64,000 nt of DNA. Source: Ahaetulla prasina (lineage: Eukaryota > Chordata > Lepidosauria > Squamata > Colubridae). This document shows, in pieces, positions 22,361 through 33,970 of this stretch. The notes beneath the pieces were generated by a model. The model did no database searches and was not told the origin of the DNA. It saw only the letters and a program-made list of their open reading frames with translations. The DNA lies in assembly GCF_028640845.1 (NCBI RefSeq), contig NC_080548.1:8178314-8242313 (forward strand), read 5' to 3'. Positions within the stretch are counted from its first letter, which is position 1, and every line of letters begins with the position of its first letter. A program made the translations under genes and the position numbers.

Positions 22361-24712
22361 TAATTATTTATTTATTTATTTATTTATTTGATTTTTATAC
22401 CGCCCTTCTCCCAAAGGACTCAGGGCGGTGTACAGGCAAATAAAAACAGACAAGACAATATTATATAAAATGCAAAATTAAAAAACTTATTATAATTTGC
22501 CTAAAAATTTAAAATATATAGAAAACTAAAACCCCATTTAAAATTAATAAAAACTATAAAATCCATAAAATTTAAGCCAGCCCCGCGCGAATGAAAAGAT
22601 GTGTCTTCAGTTCGCGGCGAAAGGTCCGAAGGTCAGGTATTTGGCGTAACCCCGGGGGAAGTTCGTTCCAGAGTGTGGGAGCCCCCACAGAGAAGGACCT
22701 TCCCCTGGGGGCCGACATTGCTTGGCGGACGGCACCCTGAGAAGTCCCTCTCTGTGAGAGCGTACGGGTCGGTGGGAGGCATGTGGTAACAACAGGCGGT
22801 CCCGTAAGTACCCAGGCCCTAAGCCATGGAGCGCTTTAAAGGTCATAACCAAAACCTTAAAGTGCACCCGAAAAGCCACAGGTAGCCAGTGCAGTCTGCG
22901 CAGGAGCGGTGTTACATGGGAGCTACGTGACGCTCCTCTATCACCCACGCAGCTGCATTCTGGATTAACTGAAGCCTTCGAGTGCACCTCAAGGGGAGCC
23001 CCATGTAGAGAGCATTACAATAATCCAAGCGAGAGGTAACGAGTGCGTGAGTGACTGTGCACAAGGCATCCCAATCAAGGAAGGGGCGCAACTGCCGAAC
23101 CAGGCGGACCTGGTGGAAGGCCCCCCTGGAGACGGCCGTCAAATGGTCTTCAAACGACAGCCGCTCATCCAGGAGGACACCTAAGTTGCGCACCCTATCC
23201 TTTGGGGCCAATAACTCGCCTCCAACAGTCAGCTGCAGCTGCAGCTGACTGAATCGAGATGCCGGCATCCACAGCCACTCCGTCTTGGAGGGATTGAGCT
23301 TGAGCCTGTTTCTCCCCATCCAGACCCGTACGGCTTCCAAACACCGGGACAGCACTTCAACAACTTCATTGGGGTGACCTGGGGTGGAGAAGTACAGCTG
23401 AGTGTCATCAGCGTACTGATGGTATTTCACCCCAAAGCCACTGATGATCTCACCCAACGGCTTCATGTAGATGTTGAACAGAAGGGGCGAGAGAATTGAC
23501 CCCTGCGGCACCCCACAAATGAGGGCCCTCGCGGTCGACCTCTGCCCCCCTGTCAACACCATCTGTGACCGGTCGGAGAGATAGGAGGAGAACCACCGAT
23601 AAACGGTGCCTCCCACTCCCAATCCCCCCAGCCGGCGCAGCAAGATACCATGGTCGATGGTATCAAAAGCCGCTGAGAGGTCTAATAGGACCAGGGCAGA
23701 GGAATAACCCCTGTCCCTGGCCCTCCAGAGATCATCCACCAATGCGACCAAAGCTGTCTCCGTGCTGTAACCGGGTCGGAAGCCGGACTGGAACGGGTCT
23801 AGATAGACGGATTCATCCAGGTATTGGGGTAGCTGGCGCGCCACAGCACTCTCTACAACCTTCGCAACAAAGCGAAGGTTGGAGACTGGCCGATAATTTC
23901 CCAAAATAGCCGGGTCCAAAGAGGGCTTCTTAAGGAGGGGTCTCACCACCGCCTCTTTCAAGGCGGCAGGGAAAACCCCTTCCAACAAAGAAGCATTTAT
24001 AATCCTCTGGAGCCAGCCTCGTGTCACCTCCTGAGTGGCCAGCACCAGCCAGGAAGGACACGGATCCAGTAAACATGTAGTGGCGTGGAGCCTCCCCAAC
24101 AACCTGTCCACGTCCTCGGGAGCCACAGGGTCAAATTCATCCCAAACAGACTCAACAAGACGTGCCTCCTCTCCCTCGCTTGAATCATCCCAATTTCGGT
24201 CCAGACCATCCCGGAGCTGAGCGATTTTGTCGTATAGATAACCACTAAACTCCTCGGCACGTCCCTGCAAAGGGTCATCCCGCACCTCCTGATGAAGGAG
24301 GGAGCGGGTCACCCGAAACAGGGCGGCCGGGCGGTTATCTGCCGACGCAATGAGGGTGGAGGCGTAAGAACGCCTCGCCTCCCTCATTGCCACTAGGTAG
24401 GTCCTAGAATAGGACCTAACTAGTGTCCGATCAGCTTCGGAACGACTGGACCTCCAAGTGCTCTCTAGGCGTCTTCTTTGGCGTTTCATCTCTCTCAGCC
24501 CCTCGGAGAACCAAGGGGCCGGACGAGATCTGCGCCGGGTCAGAGGCCGCAAAGGCACGACATGGTCCAAGGTCCCAGCCGCGGCCTGTTCCCAGGCCGC
24601 AACTAGTTCCTCGGTCGTGCCGTGGGCCAGATCCTCAGGGAATGGCCCAAGCTCCATCAGGAACCTCTCAGGGTCCATCAGGCGCCTGGGACGGAACCAA
24701 CGTGTAGTGTAA
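22361..24712 (-). mobile_element. L2-like LINE, 5'-truncated, recently active
   Basis: A 2.35-kb LINE on the minus strand, GC-rich against AT-rich surroundings. It ends in a 3' tail of cgccctgagtcctttgggag, aagggcggtataaaaatcaa and then (ATAA)n at 22361-22390. It starts abruptly near 24710, inside ORF2, so the endonuclease and ORF1 are missing. The few lesions in about 2 kb of coding sequence suggest a young insertion. Its tail is shared by the SINEs at 18846, 27978 and 45033. Confidence 0.9.
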
Positions 24713-24765
24713 TGGCCATTTTTTTTTGCAACTACACCATATTGTGTAGTATTTCCATTAAACAT
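22589..24765 (-). pseudogene. L2-like LINE ORF2 reverse transcriptase, frameshifted
   Basis: A 617-codon open frame (24765-22912) carries the full reverse transcriptase: V-V-R-P-L-L-K-K-P with L-G-N-Y-R-P-V-S-N-L, then D-P-F-Q-S-G-F-R-P-G-Y-S-T-E-T-A, L-D-L-S-A-A-F-D-T-I-D-H, G-V-P-Q-G-S-I-L-S-P-L-L-F-N, and the catalytic Y-A-D-D-T-Q box. Its first 30 or so codons lie upstream of the LINE and are chance. The thumb and C terminus continue in other frames: L-H-W-L-P-V-A-F-R-V-H-F-K from about 22930, then L-W-N-E-L-P near 22660 and F-R-R-E-L-K-T-H-L-F to a stop near 22577. At least two single-base shifts (near 22910-22960 and 22695-22715) break it. It probably cannot make full ORF2 protein. Confidence 0.9.
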
Positions 24766-26275
24766 CCTGTTTGGACATTATAATGGGACACTAAATTGTG
24801 GCCCATCAACTGAGCTTTTTGAAAAGATACGTTACTAAAGACATATTCAGCAAACAGACTGAAGCGTGACGTGATCCTCCCCCCCCAAAAGTAAAATTCT
24901 GAGTAACGCATATCGGATATCTGCTATAGGAAGATGGGAGCTAACAGATGGTTACAATGTTCATAGCCAGCAAATTTTGAATTGATGGTAGGGACCAAAT
25001 ACTGATCTGAATATGAGGGTAGATATAAAGAGGGAAATCTGCAGAAGAATATGGCTGAGCTAGGAGCAGGATTCTGCCCAAGCCTGTCACCTGTTCTATT
25101 AGTGGGTAGGAATGACTTGGAAACAAAGACTTGAGAAGACCACAAATATCTTGACAGAAATGATGAAAACCCTGCCACCCTCAATTCTGTTGAAGTATAT
25201 GTCAAATGGAAAGCCTTCATCATGTGCATCACACAATCATAACATATGAATAAGTTAGTGGAAGCAACTTATTGTCATCAGCCTTCCTCGTGGGGAAATC
25301 ATATTTACTTACAGTAATGGTTTCATTATGGAATCTGAGTTATCTTGTATGTGTGCTGTCAGAGTTAATAGCAGTCATTTGTTATGCCTTTGGTGCCATA
25401 GGGAGAAAGAAAGGAAATGTAGATTTTCCATCTTTAAATAAATAAACACATTTTCTTTCAGCTGCACAGAAACTATGGCACAACCAAGTGGAGGTCTCTG
25501 TTCCCTAACTCTTGTTTCCTCCCACCAAAGTAAGATATCTGACAGCCATTTAAAACCATACTAGATGACTGAAATTAATTAACTGACAAGCTCAATATAT
25601 GGGAAAATAAAGAGTGATGCTGAACCTACAAGCATTAGAATTCATGAGTTCTACAAGAGATCTGCAATGGAGCATTCTGGAAAAACCGCCCAAGACTACA
25701 GATCCAAACTTGTAGAATTAGCAGATGAGAACTAGAAAGAATGACCTTTGTACTATATGTACATGTAAGAATGTAAAATGGTCCTGATCATTTGGGGATC
25801 AGGAAGGCTTTCATTTGATTTACATTTTGATAGAAATTTATCCATTTTGCAGTTGATCAAAATCTAGTCAGGACATAATTTTCCTTTATTCCCAAATTCT
25901 TTATTAAAAAATCTATTGGAATTTGCCCCAAACCGTTCTCACAAATGCAACTATTGTGGAGCTGTATTCATTAAATGACTTGCAGAGCTTATTTCTGTTC
26001 AGTAGAAATACATACTAAATTCATATGTGAAAGAAATGTGATCTTTTAGGCACAAACGGACAGGAATGAACAACCATTAGAAGGCTGGGGATTTAATTTA
26101 ATTTAAACATTTTTAGAAATCCATGGACCATAATGGATCACTATACAAAGATGGAATCCTCTGGGGTTTTTTGAAGAACAGGGGAGAAGCTTCTTAAAAT
26201 GTTTATTGTATGAGTTTCCTGTCTCTGTTACTGATTTTCAGCAATAGTGAGCAGTGGTAGACTATAGGTCTGCAA
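24713..26275. other. CSMD intron, no feature recognised
   Basis: Unique-looking sequence upstream of the LINE; no repeat or exon recognised. A half MITE (family B-like right arm) follows at 26276-26345. Confidence 0.5.
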
Positions 26276-26345
26276 GGCATAGCTGACTAGGAAATTCTGG
26301 GAGTTGAAGTCCACACATCTTAATGTTCTCAGGGTTGAGAAATAC
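26276..26345. mobile_element. Half of a family B-like MITE
   Basis: Right arm only: gaaattctgggagttgaagt, ccacacatcttaatg, ending gggttgagaaatac, a variant with a CTCAACC end in place of CTCCAACC. Confidence 0.6.
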
Positions 26346-26407
26346 AGTTCTAGGTAGTTAGTTCTAGTTCTAGTTAGTTCTAGTTCTAGAAATACAGTTC
26401 TAGTTTT

Positions 26408-26505
26408 CTTTTATGTACACTGAGAGCATATGCACCAAGACAAATTCCTTGTGTGTCCAATCACACTTGGCCAATAAAAATTCTATTCTATTCTATTCTT
26501 TTCTT
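26408..26505 (+). mobile_element. LINE 3' end of the ATTCT-tail family, copy 2
   Basis: Reads tacactgagagcatatgcac, aaattccttgtgtgtccaat, cacacttggccaataaaaat and then ATTCT units. Only the 3' terminal 100 bp is present. Confidence 0.85.
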
Positions 26506-26722
26506 AATCCTTGAATAAAGAACTGGTATCCCTGAAAGTCAAGTGAAAAATGGCTGATTCCACCAGAATGGAAATTTCAACAATGCTCTGTATCTTCAGA
26601 ATGTGAGGCCATCTCAGAAATATATTCAGCAAACAGAAATGACTGTGAAAAACTCTTAAAGGAATCCCAGGTTTGCACACTAATTAAGCCCAAACAGAAA
26701 GATAAAAAGAAACATCTACTTA

Positions 26723-26827
<105 letters not shown>

Positions 26828-27239
26828 CTATCAAAGACATCAAAGGCGTTAGGCTGGTTGATTCAATTGTTAAGGCAGAATCAGTTCATGCAACAGACAC
26901 CATAAATAGGCAACATTTTTTTATAGTGACAAGAGTTTTAGTCCTGACTGGAAGATTCTCAGGTTTATATCTCCCCAAATCACAATAATGTAATAGACCT
27001 TTAGCAAACTACATCTGATGGTATGACTCAGTGCATAAAACTGTTCTAAAATTGAACATATGAGAAAATGTGTTATGTAACACATTAGAAAGGTCACACC
27101 AGGAACCAACTCAAATGAACCTCCCAATATATAGATGCCATACCTGGAATCTAAATCGCATTGTTTTCATAGATTTCTGACTCAATATGTACAATGATTT
27201 AGAGTAACAATGAAGAATTTCTGATCCACTAAGGTTTCC

Positions 27240-28356
27240 CACCAAGCCCATAGAGTAGCAATTGAAGCTTTGTTCCATCAGTCCTTCATTAGAGAAATAT
27301 ACTATCAACAAGACATTAAGAATTGTCAACCTTATTTTACGAAGTTTTCTCTCTGGTAACGTTACACTTCTAACTAGGGCATACAAAACTTTTGCCAGAC
27401 TTATCCTTGAATATTGCTCACCTGCCTGGAACCCACGTTGTATTTCAGACATCAATACATTAGAGAGGATCCAGTGGTATTTTACAAGACGAATACTCAT
27501 CCCCTCTGCTGGCAATAAAATTCCTTATAGCACCAGGCTTGAAATTTTAGGCCTGGATAACCTTGAACTATGCCGTCTATGTTCCGACCTAAGCTTAGTA
27601 CATAAGATTATCTACCATAATGCCCTACTTGTTAATGACTACTTTAACTTCAACTGCAATAACACAAGAGCTATCAATAGATACAAACTCAATGTAATCC
27701 TCTCTAATCTTGATTGCAGAAAATACGACTTCAGCAATAGAGTAGTAAATGTCTGGAGCACTCTACCTGAACCTGTTGCTAGTTTCTCTAAGCCCCATAC
27801 CTTTTACCTTAAACTGTCTACCGTGGACCTTACACGTTTCTTAAGAAGTCCCAAGGGGGCGTGCATAAGCACACCAAGGTGCCTACTGTCCCTGTCCTAC
27901 TGTCCCCATTTATATGTACTCATTTTATGTGTTTATGGCTACGTTTTGCTTATTTATATCCATTTATTTGTGCCATTTTTATTTTTTTTTGCATTTATAT
28001 CCCACCCTTCTCCGAAGACTCAGGGCGGCTTACACTATGTCAAGCAATAGTCTTCATCCATTTGTATACTATATACAAAGTCAACTTATTGCCCCCCAAC
28101 AATCTGGGTCCTCATTTTACCTACCTTATAAAGGATGGAAGGCTGAGTCAACCTTGGGCCTGGTGGGACTTGAACCTGCAATATTGCAAGCAGTTGCTGT
28201 TAATAACAGGCTGCATTAGCCTGTTGCACCACCAGAGGCCCACTTTTCATGTGTCCATGTCTATGTCTATACTGATACTTGTTTCCTTGTACTTGTTGAC
28301 AAAATAATCAAACAAACAGACAACAAACAAACAAACAAACAAGCAAACAAACAAAC
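27240..28356 (+). pseudogene. LINE ORF2 C terminus and 3' end, split by a SINE
   Basis: An open frame from 27262 to about 27845 encodes the C-terminal part of a non-LTR reverse transcriptase protein. The L-I-L-E-Y-C-S-P-A-W-N-P motif, E-R-I-Q-W-Y-F-T-R-R-I and N-R-V-V-N-V-W-S-T-L-P-E-P-V are typical of jockey-superfamily LINE thumb regions; the clade is not assigned. It is 5'-truncated. The 3' untranslated part begins gggggcgtgcataagcacac, is interrupted by a SINE at 27978-28240, and resumes to an (AAAC)n end at 28318-28356. The final codons of the 262-codon frame read into untranslated sequence and the SINE. Confidence 0.85.
27978..28240 (-). mobile_element. tRNA-derived SINE with L2-like tail, copy 2
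   Basis: Minus-strand copy of the SINE at 18846-19104. The tail is at the left (cccttctccgaagactcagg gcgg), the tRNA-like head at the right with B-box-like GGTTCAAGTCC near 28170. It is inserted in the LINE 3' end. Confidence 0.88.
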
Positions 28357-28359
28357 GAG

Positions 28360-30948
28360 TTTCCTGAAAGATTCCAGAGTTTCGTAACTAATAAATGAAG
28401 GTGATTTCAAATGAGAATAGCTTCAATTATCATTTGCTTTGTCCAGCCCATCTATTTTATAAAAAGAGAAGCTGCACAGGATACAAAGCTATCATTTGCC
28501 ACATGAACAAGAAAGAGTTCAATATAACACCAAACTGATCTAGGACCCATGGTTTCGATACTGTGCATGGAAATAACTGAGTATAGTTCTCCTTAAATAA
28601 TTTGATAGTGATCTCCAAATTAAATAATGGTGGAGATGGGAAGGAAGGGTTTATGATCAATTATAATTGTTCATTCATGCTTTGATTCAGTTATTATGCT
28701 GAGATTGTAATGGACTCTTTTTCCTATTGAAATAGCAACCAGAGCCTTTTCTTTAACCATTATGATGGTTGTAGAAATGACACAATCCAGGATTGGCAAG
28801 TTTTTGTTTTATTTTCAAAACTGAGTTCTGCATTTCCATGAGTTTTTCTAGATCTTTGTGTTTGTCAATGAGCAGTTGAGGTTGAAATGGCGGCTAAGCA
28901 GTAGCAAGAATTGAATGCATTTTCTTAGACTTTCACGTTTCATTTTTTCTTTTGATACCCTCCTGTTTCTGACAGCCTTTTCTTTCTTCCACCTGTAGAC
29001 TGTTGGGCAGATCACTTTTGTCAAAGTTGATCTTTTGCAGGCTGTTTCTAAATCTGGGCTGTGAATTTTATTAAATTAAATTCCAGCTATAATTTAAAAT
29101 ATATATATTCTTCCTCTGTTTTATAGTTCATCACTCAGTTAATTGTTATGAATGTGCATGCGACTGAAACATCAAATTAACCTGGGTGTCACAATGATGT
29201 TCTCCTTAAAGGTGCCATAAAGAAATGTTGACTTTGTTAACAAATCAACGTGTTAACTAAACAATAGATCTGATGCTATCTTTATATTGAAAGAGACATT
29301 TTCTAAAGTGGAAGTAAGTAAATGTTGATTTAGAAACCCTGGAAGTCTTCTGCTATGGCCTGAAAGAGAAGAAGATGACAAATGGAGATGACAAATATTC
29401 ATAGCTGATTTCATAACCATCCTACCACAATTGAATAAGCTTGTTCTGTTGATACACTTTTAATCTGCATAGTCATGTTGAACCGTGACAGTTCTGATCT
29501 AATGTTTGAATTGGAAATTGAATAGGCAGTGGTACATTTTTTTATAATTGAAAAGGGCTGGATGAATTTAAGCCACCCTTAGAATTAAGTTACATACATT
29601 TCCATATTAAATTAATAGGCATAGTTAAAGATGCTATTAAATAAAACCCTGTTGTTTTGAATAAAGCCAAACGATATTGATAAAAAAAGACAGCCAATCC
29701 CTCATTTCACTTTTTCATTGGTTTATATGAATATCCTTTATTGGCCTAGGGGACCAAGAAGCAGAATGTGGAAAAGCAAAATATCAGGACATAAATGAAC
29801 ATCTCCCTAATCCTGAATGAATTTGGTTCTGATTGTTTTCAGAAGCTGTGCTTACACAGAGGACAGAGAAGCAGAAATTAAATTTAAGCGAGGGATGGAA
29901 GAAGATGGATGAATATGGATGCTAAAAACATTTGTTCAAGTAAGACAACACTGAGGCAAAATTAAGAATTTTACCTTAGATCTAGCAAACCACAGACTGA
30001 GTCACAGGAGATGACTTTTCCTATTTTACCATTTGTTTTCAAGCACAGTTGATACTACCTTTTTATCAAACAAAGCCAATCTAGATTTAAGCTCTAAATC
30101 CTAATAAGTTACCACATTTGTTTGGTCTTCATCTTCCATTTCATCTTTTAGTGACTATGGTATAGATAAAAGATTTTCTGACATTTAGCAATTGTAGCTG
30201 GCATTTTCAGCACACCTATGCACACCTGATAACGACACTCCTTGTGGGTCTGCTTGGTGTCCAGCCTGTGCATTTGTGTCAGTAAGAATGATCAGTGATC
30301 ATCACTATTTCATGTTGAAGCTGAAAATAAAGATACTGCCGATAGCCACATAAACATTCAATGCTCAGATAAACTGATACTGTGATCAATAGCTGTAATA
30401 AATCTTCGTCACAATATTTTCATTATTTGTTTCCTTCAAAAAATGTCTCTAATCTGAAGGACTCACCTTTGCAAAGTATCAACCTGGGCTAAAAATATTA
30501 AAATCCACATAATCATGAAATAATGCAATTAATACAAAGAACAAAGGGTTGTCAAGTGACATGCTTCATTAATTAAAGCACCCATTCATGTAAATTGCAT
30601 TTTAACAAGTTTGACCCTAATTAAATAGCTGCTTAGATTTTAATACCACCGAACATAACAAGGTTTGGGAGTCTAAGAATTATTTATGTATTTCTCCCGC
30701 CCTCTTTCCTCCCTCCTCTGCTGTCTTCTTTGCCCTAGTTTTGTTTTTACTTTTAGTTAAAGGTTGAAAATTATTTAATGACTTTATATTACAGGAAACC
30801 TCCTGGCCAAATGGATGACGAAAAGCTTGTTTTTAAAAGTCACGGAGCCCTATTACACAGAAATAAGAAATTGGCCATAAGGTTTTAAATGGAACAACCT
30901 ATTAATCTGTGGCAGGCTTTTAAATATTAATTTGAATATTGTAATACT

Positions 30949-30950
<2 letters not shown>
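28360..30950. other. CSMD intron, 2.6 kb without recognisable repeats
   Basis: The longest repeat-poor stretch in the window; AT-rich, with no exon, RNA gene or transposon that I can identify. It could hold conserved non-coding elements, but nothing in the sequence alone proves that. Confidence 0.45.

Positions 30951-30952
<2 letters not shown>

Positions 30953-31016
<64 letters not shown>
30953..31016 (+). repeat. (TTTA)n microsatellite
   Basis: About 16 TTTA units directly before the SINE at 31021. Confidence 0.97.
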
Positions 31017-31018
<2 letters not shown>

Positions 31019-31020
31019 GA

Positions 31021-31250
31021 AGGGGTGCAATGGCTCAGTGGTTAAAGATGCTGAGCTTGTCGACTGGAAAGCTGAGAGTCCGGGTTCAAGACCCAAGTGC
31101 TACGCTGTTAGCTCCTACCCACCTAGCAGTTGAAAAGCATGCAAATGTGAGTAAATAAATATGCACCACTTGGTGGGAAGGTAACAGTGTTCCATGTGTA
31201 TGTGATGCTGGCCAGATAACGACAGAAAATGAAAATAAGGACCACACTGT
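31021..31250 (+). mobile_element. Sauria-type SINE, diverged and 3'-truncated
   Basis: Begins aggggtgcaatggctcagtg with B-box GGTTCAAGACC at 31083-31093, then a body with ccacttggtgggaaggtaac that matches the minus-strand copy at 3280-3635. The terminal Bov-B-like tail is missing or unrecognisable, and the copy is more diverged. Confidence 0.82.
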
Positions 31251-32090
31251 AGAGTTGGACATTATTGGACAGGAAAACATTTACATTTTTTAAAAAAACT
31301 TTTGGTGTACTTTCAAGTCACTAAGTTGAGTCCTGTGACTGCCTGAACAAATCTCTGCACTTTTGGGGGGCAAGATTTCAGAAGTGGTTTTCCTGCTACC
31401 TAGGGCTGAGAGATTGTGACTTGCTTTGTGCCTAAAATGAGCGTATCTCTCAATTTCTAACCTGTGGCCTTAACCAGTACATTAGACCAGCTTTTTACAC
31501 TGCAATATATAATATTATGCATTTGAATATTCAGTTTGCTTACAGCTGATTGTCTACTTATTGACAACCAGCTTTCATTCATATGATTGCACTTTGTACA
31601 GATTATTCTCCCATAGGTTCTGCAAACTAATTACTGAATCTGGGCTGTAAAATACTGGATGACCACTAAACCACTAGCAAAATATTTCCTGTTTGCTGTC
31701 ATTTAGTGGTTTTCTGGATTTCTGAACTCACATCTGGAAGCTCTAAGATAGGAATGATAGGATCTACAATCTCACACATCTCAAAAATATCAAGTTGGAG
31801 GAAGGCTATTTTAGAGTCTCTGAACTAGCATGTCTGTCAGCACTTATGAAATGTCTTAACCCTTATGAAATGTGCTACATGGAATCAGATCCGTGACCTA
31901 TTTAATTCACTATAATAGTGTAGGCTTTCACAGTTGGCATTCAACAAAGTGGTCATGAGCTTTCAGGCTGAGTGGTCATGGTCTAGTTTTCTTTTGATCT
32001 GCCGATGGGTATGAGCTCTTGAGAGATACACCATAGCGAAGGTCACTATGCTTCTGAAGATGCCAGCCTGGTGAAATGTTAGAAAACTAG

Positions 32091-32589
32091 TGTTGTGTCT
32101 CGCTCGCTCCCCCTGCCGCAGCCGGGCCCCTCTTATCTCCTGCCAGACGCTGATAGTGCTGAAGAATGTCCTGGCATGCCTCCAGCCCCCAGCCCTGGCA
32201 CCATGCCCGGACAGGCCGAACAAACAAACCTCCCTCTGATAGCATGTGCACCTGAAGCCAGCCACGAGCTGAGATTACCAACAGCTGGAGACGAAACGAT
32301 GCAATGGATAGACCCACGCTTCCAGAGAATGGAGAGGCGACGTCACCAAAAGGAAGGGAGGGGCAGGCCTGGATAAGTGCTGAGTCATGGAGCCACACCC
32401 CATGGCCTATATAAAGGAACTGCTTTCTGGCATTCTCTGAGTCAGGCAAAGTCTAACTTGGATTGCTGAAGTCACTTCCTGGTCTCCTGCCTGCCTTGAG
32501 AACTCTGATAGGACTTTGGCAGAGCTGCAGAGGCACGCTTGATACGGACTTCCCCGACCCTGCCGTCAGCAGAGGAGTGGGACACGACA
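32091..32589. mobile_element. Solo LTR
   Basis: A 499-bp element starts tgttgtgtctcgctcgctcc and ends gggacacgaca, giving short inverted ends TGTTGTGTC / GACACGACA. A perfect 5-bp target duplication, actag, lies at 32086-32090 and 32590-32594. A TATA-like cctatataaag sits near 32405. No internal retroelement sequence is present, so two LTRs probably recombined to leave one. A 5-bp duplication suits several LTR superfamilies; class not assigned. Short open frames across it are chance. Confidence 0.9.
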
Positions 32590-33711
32590 ACTAGAATGTG
32601 GTCATTCAGCCTGAAAACTCATTGTTTAGTTGAGTGTTTCTCTAATTCCCAGTGAGCATTCTGGGAATTAAAGTCCACCCATCTTAAGGTTACTTGTATG
32701 GGGAGACCTGAAGCAGAGAAAAGCATCGGTTAGTGTCAGTTTTGAGGCGTCTTTCAATGGATAAGTTGAAGATGACATCAAGATCCTTATGCTTGTAATT
32801 TAAATAAATTTAGCCACTGGTGCTTGTAAGATATGGTTTATGGCTAAGTATGGTCAGTGAATCCAGTCTATTGGTCTACTAGTTTTCTACTGAATTTGCA
32901 ACAAGTGCATCTGTTGTGTTTGCTGTTTAGAAGTGGATATTTTTAGCCTGCTACATTTTTGTCTGGTAAAAACATCCACCCATAGAAAAAAAAATCAGGA
33001 TACTAAGTTATTCTAATAGAAGTGAAATCAGCACATGATTTGTATTCTTTATTCAGCCTTGGTTTTCAGCTACACATTTCTGCAACCCTAGCAGAATCTG
33101 GGGACACCAATAAAACGTTAAAAGGAATTGATTTGTTTTTCTCCTCCTCCCTACTTTCTCTATCTCTCCTCTGCCTTGTCTGGCTGAAAGAAAGAAAAAA
33201 ACCCACTGGACTATGAGGAACATCCCAAGCCATTTAAATGCTGGGAAATGCTACAGACATCAGACTTGAAACAGCTCTTTGCACTAATAGCAACAAGCAG
33301 AATGCTGCCAAGAGGGTGTTTTTGACCTTTTTAAAAAAACATCAAAGCAAATTTGGACCAATCATCTAATTCCCAAAAACAAGCATTAAGAAAGTGAAGG
33401 GCATGGAAGTAGAAAACATGAAATACACCAAGAACTATTTTGCTAGGGCAACAGCTGGTGTAGTTGGATTAGCAAAAAAAGCAACTCCTATATGTGCTCC
33501 TTCTCTTCCTCTACCTTTGTGAAGGAACATTTCCCCTCTACACAACCATGTTGTCATGTGTCAGAAATAGATGGAGGGAATGTTTTAGCCCTTCCAGGGG
33601 GAGTCCTTCACTTTATGAGGAGAAGAAGAGAAAAAGTTCCTGCATTTGGAAGGCAGGTAAAATGTGATGGGGACTAATAGGTTGGCTTCCCAAGAAGGAG
33701 AGGGTGCATTC

Positions 33712-33962
33712 CAGGGGTGAAATCCAGCAGGTTATGATGGGTTCTGCAGAACTGGCAGAGGAAATTTTGAGCAGTTCAGAGAACTGGTAGCAGAAATTTT
33801 GAATAGTTCGGAGAACCGGCAAATACCACTTCTGGCTGGCCCCAGAGTGGGGTGGGAATGGAGATTTTGCAATATCCTTCCCCTGCCACGCCCATCAAGC
33901 CACGGCCACCAAGCCACACCCACAGAACCGATAGCAAAAAAAAAAATTGCATTTCACCATTG
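33712..33962 (-). mobile_element. hAT-type MITE, family A variant
   Basis: Begins caggggtgaaatccagcagg and ends gcatttcaccattg, flanked by 8-bp direct repeats gtgcattc (33704-33711) and gtgcattt (33963-33970). The interior has gttcggagaaccggc and cacgcccat-type motifs shared with the copies at 53939 and 60029. Confidence 0.85.
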
Positions 33963-33970
33963 GTGCATTT

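Noticed and set aside
32091..32589. The TATA-containing GC-rich block as a host promoter with CpG character
   Set aside because: Inverted TG..CA ends and a perfect 5-bp target duplication show it is a solo LTR; any promoter activity would be LTR-derived.
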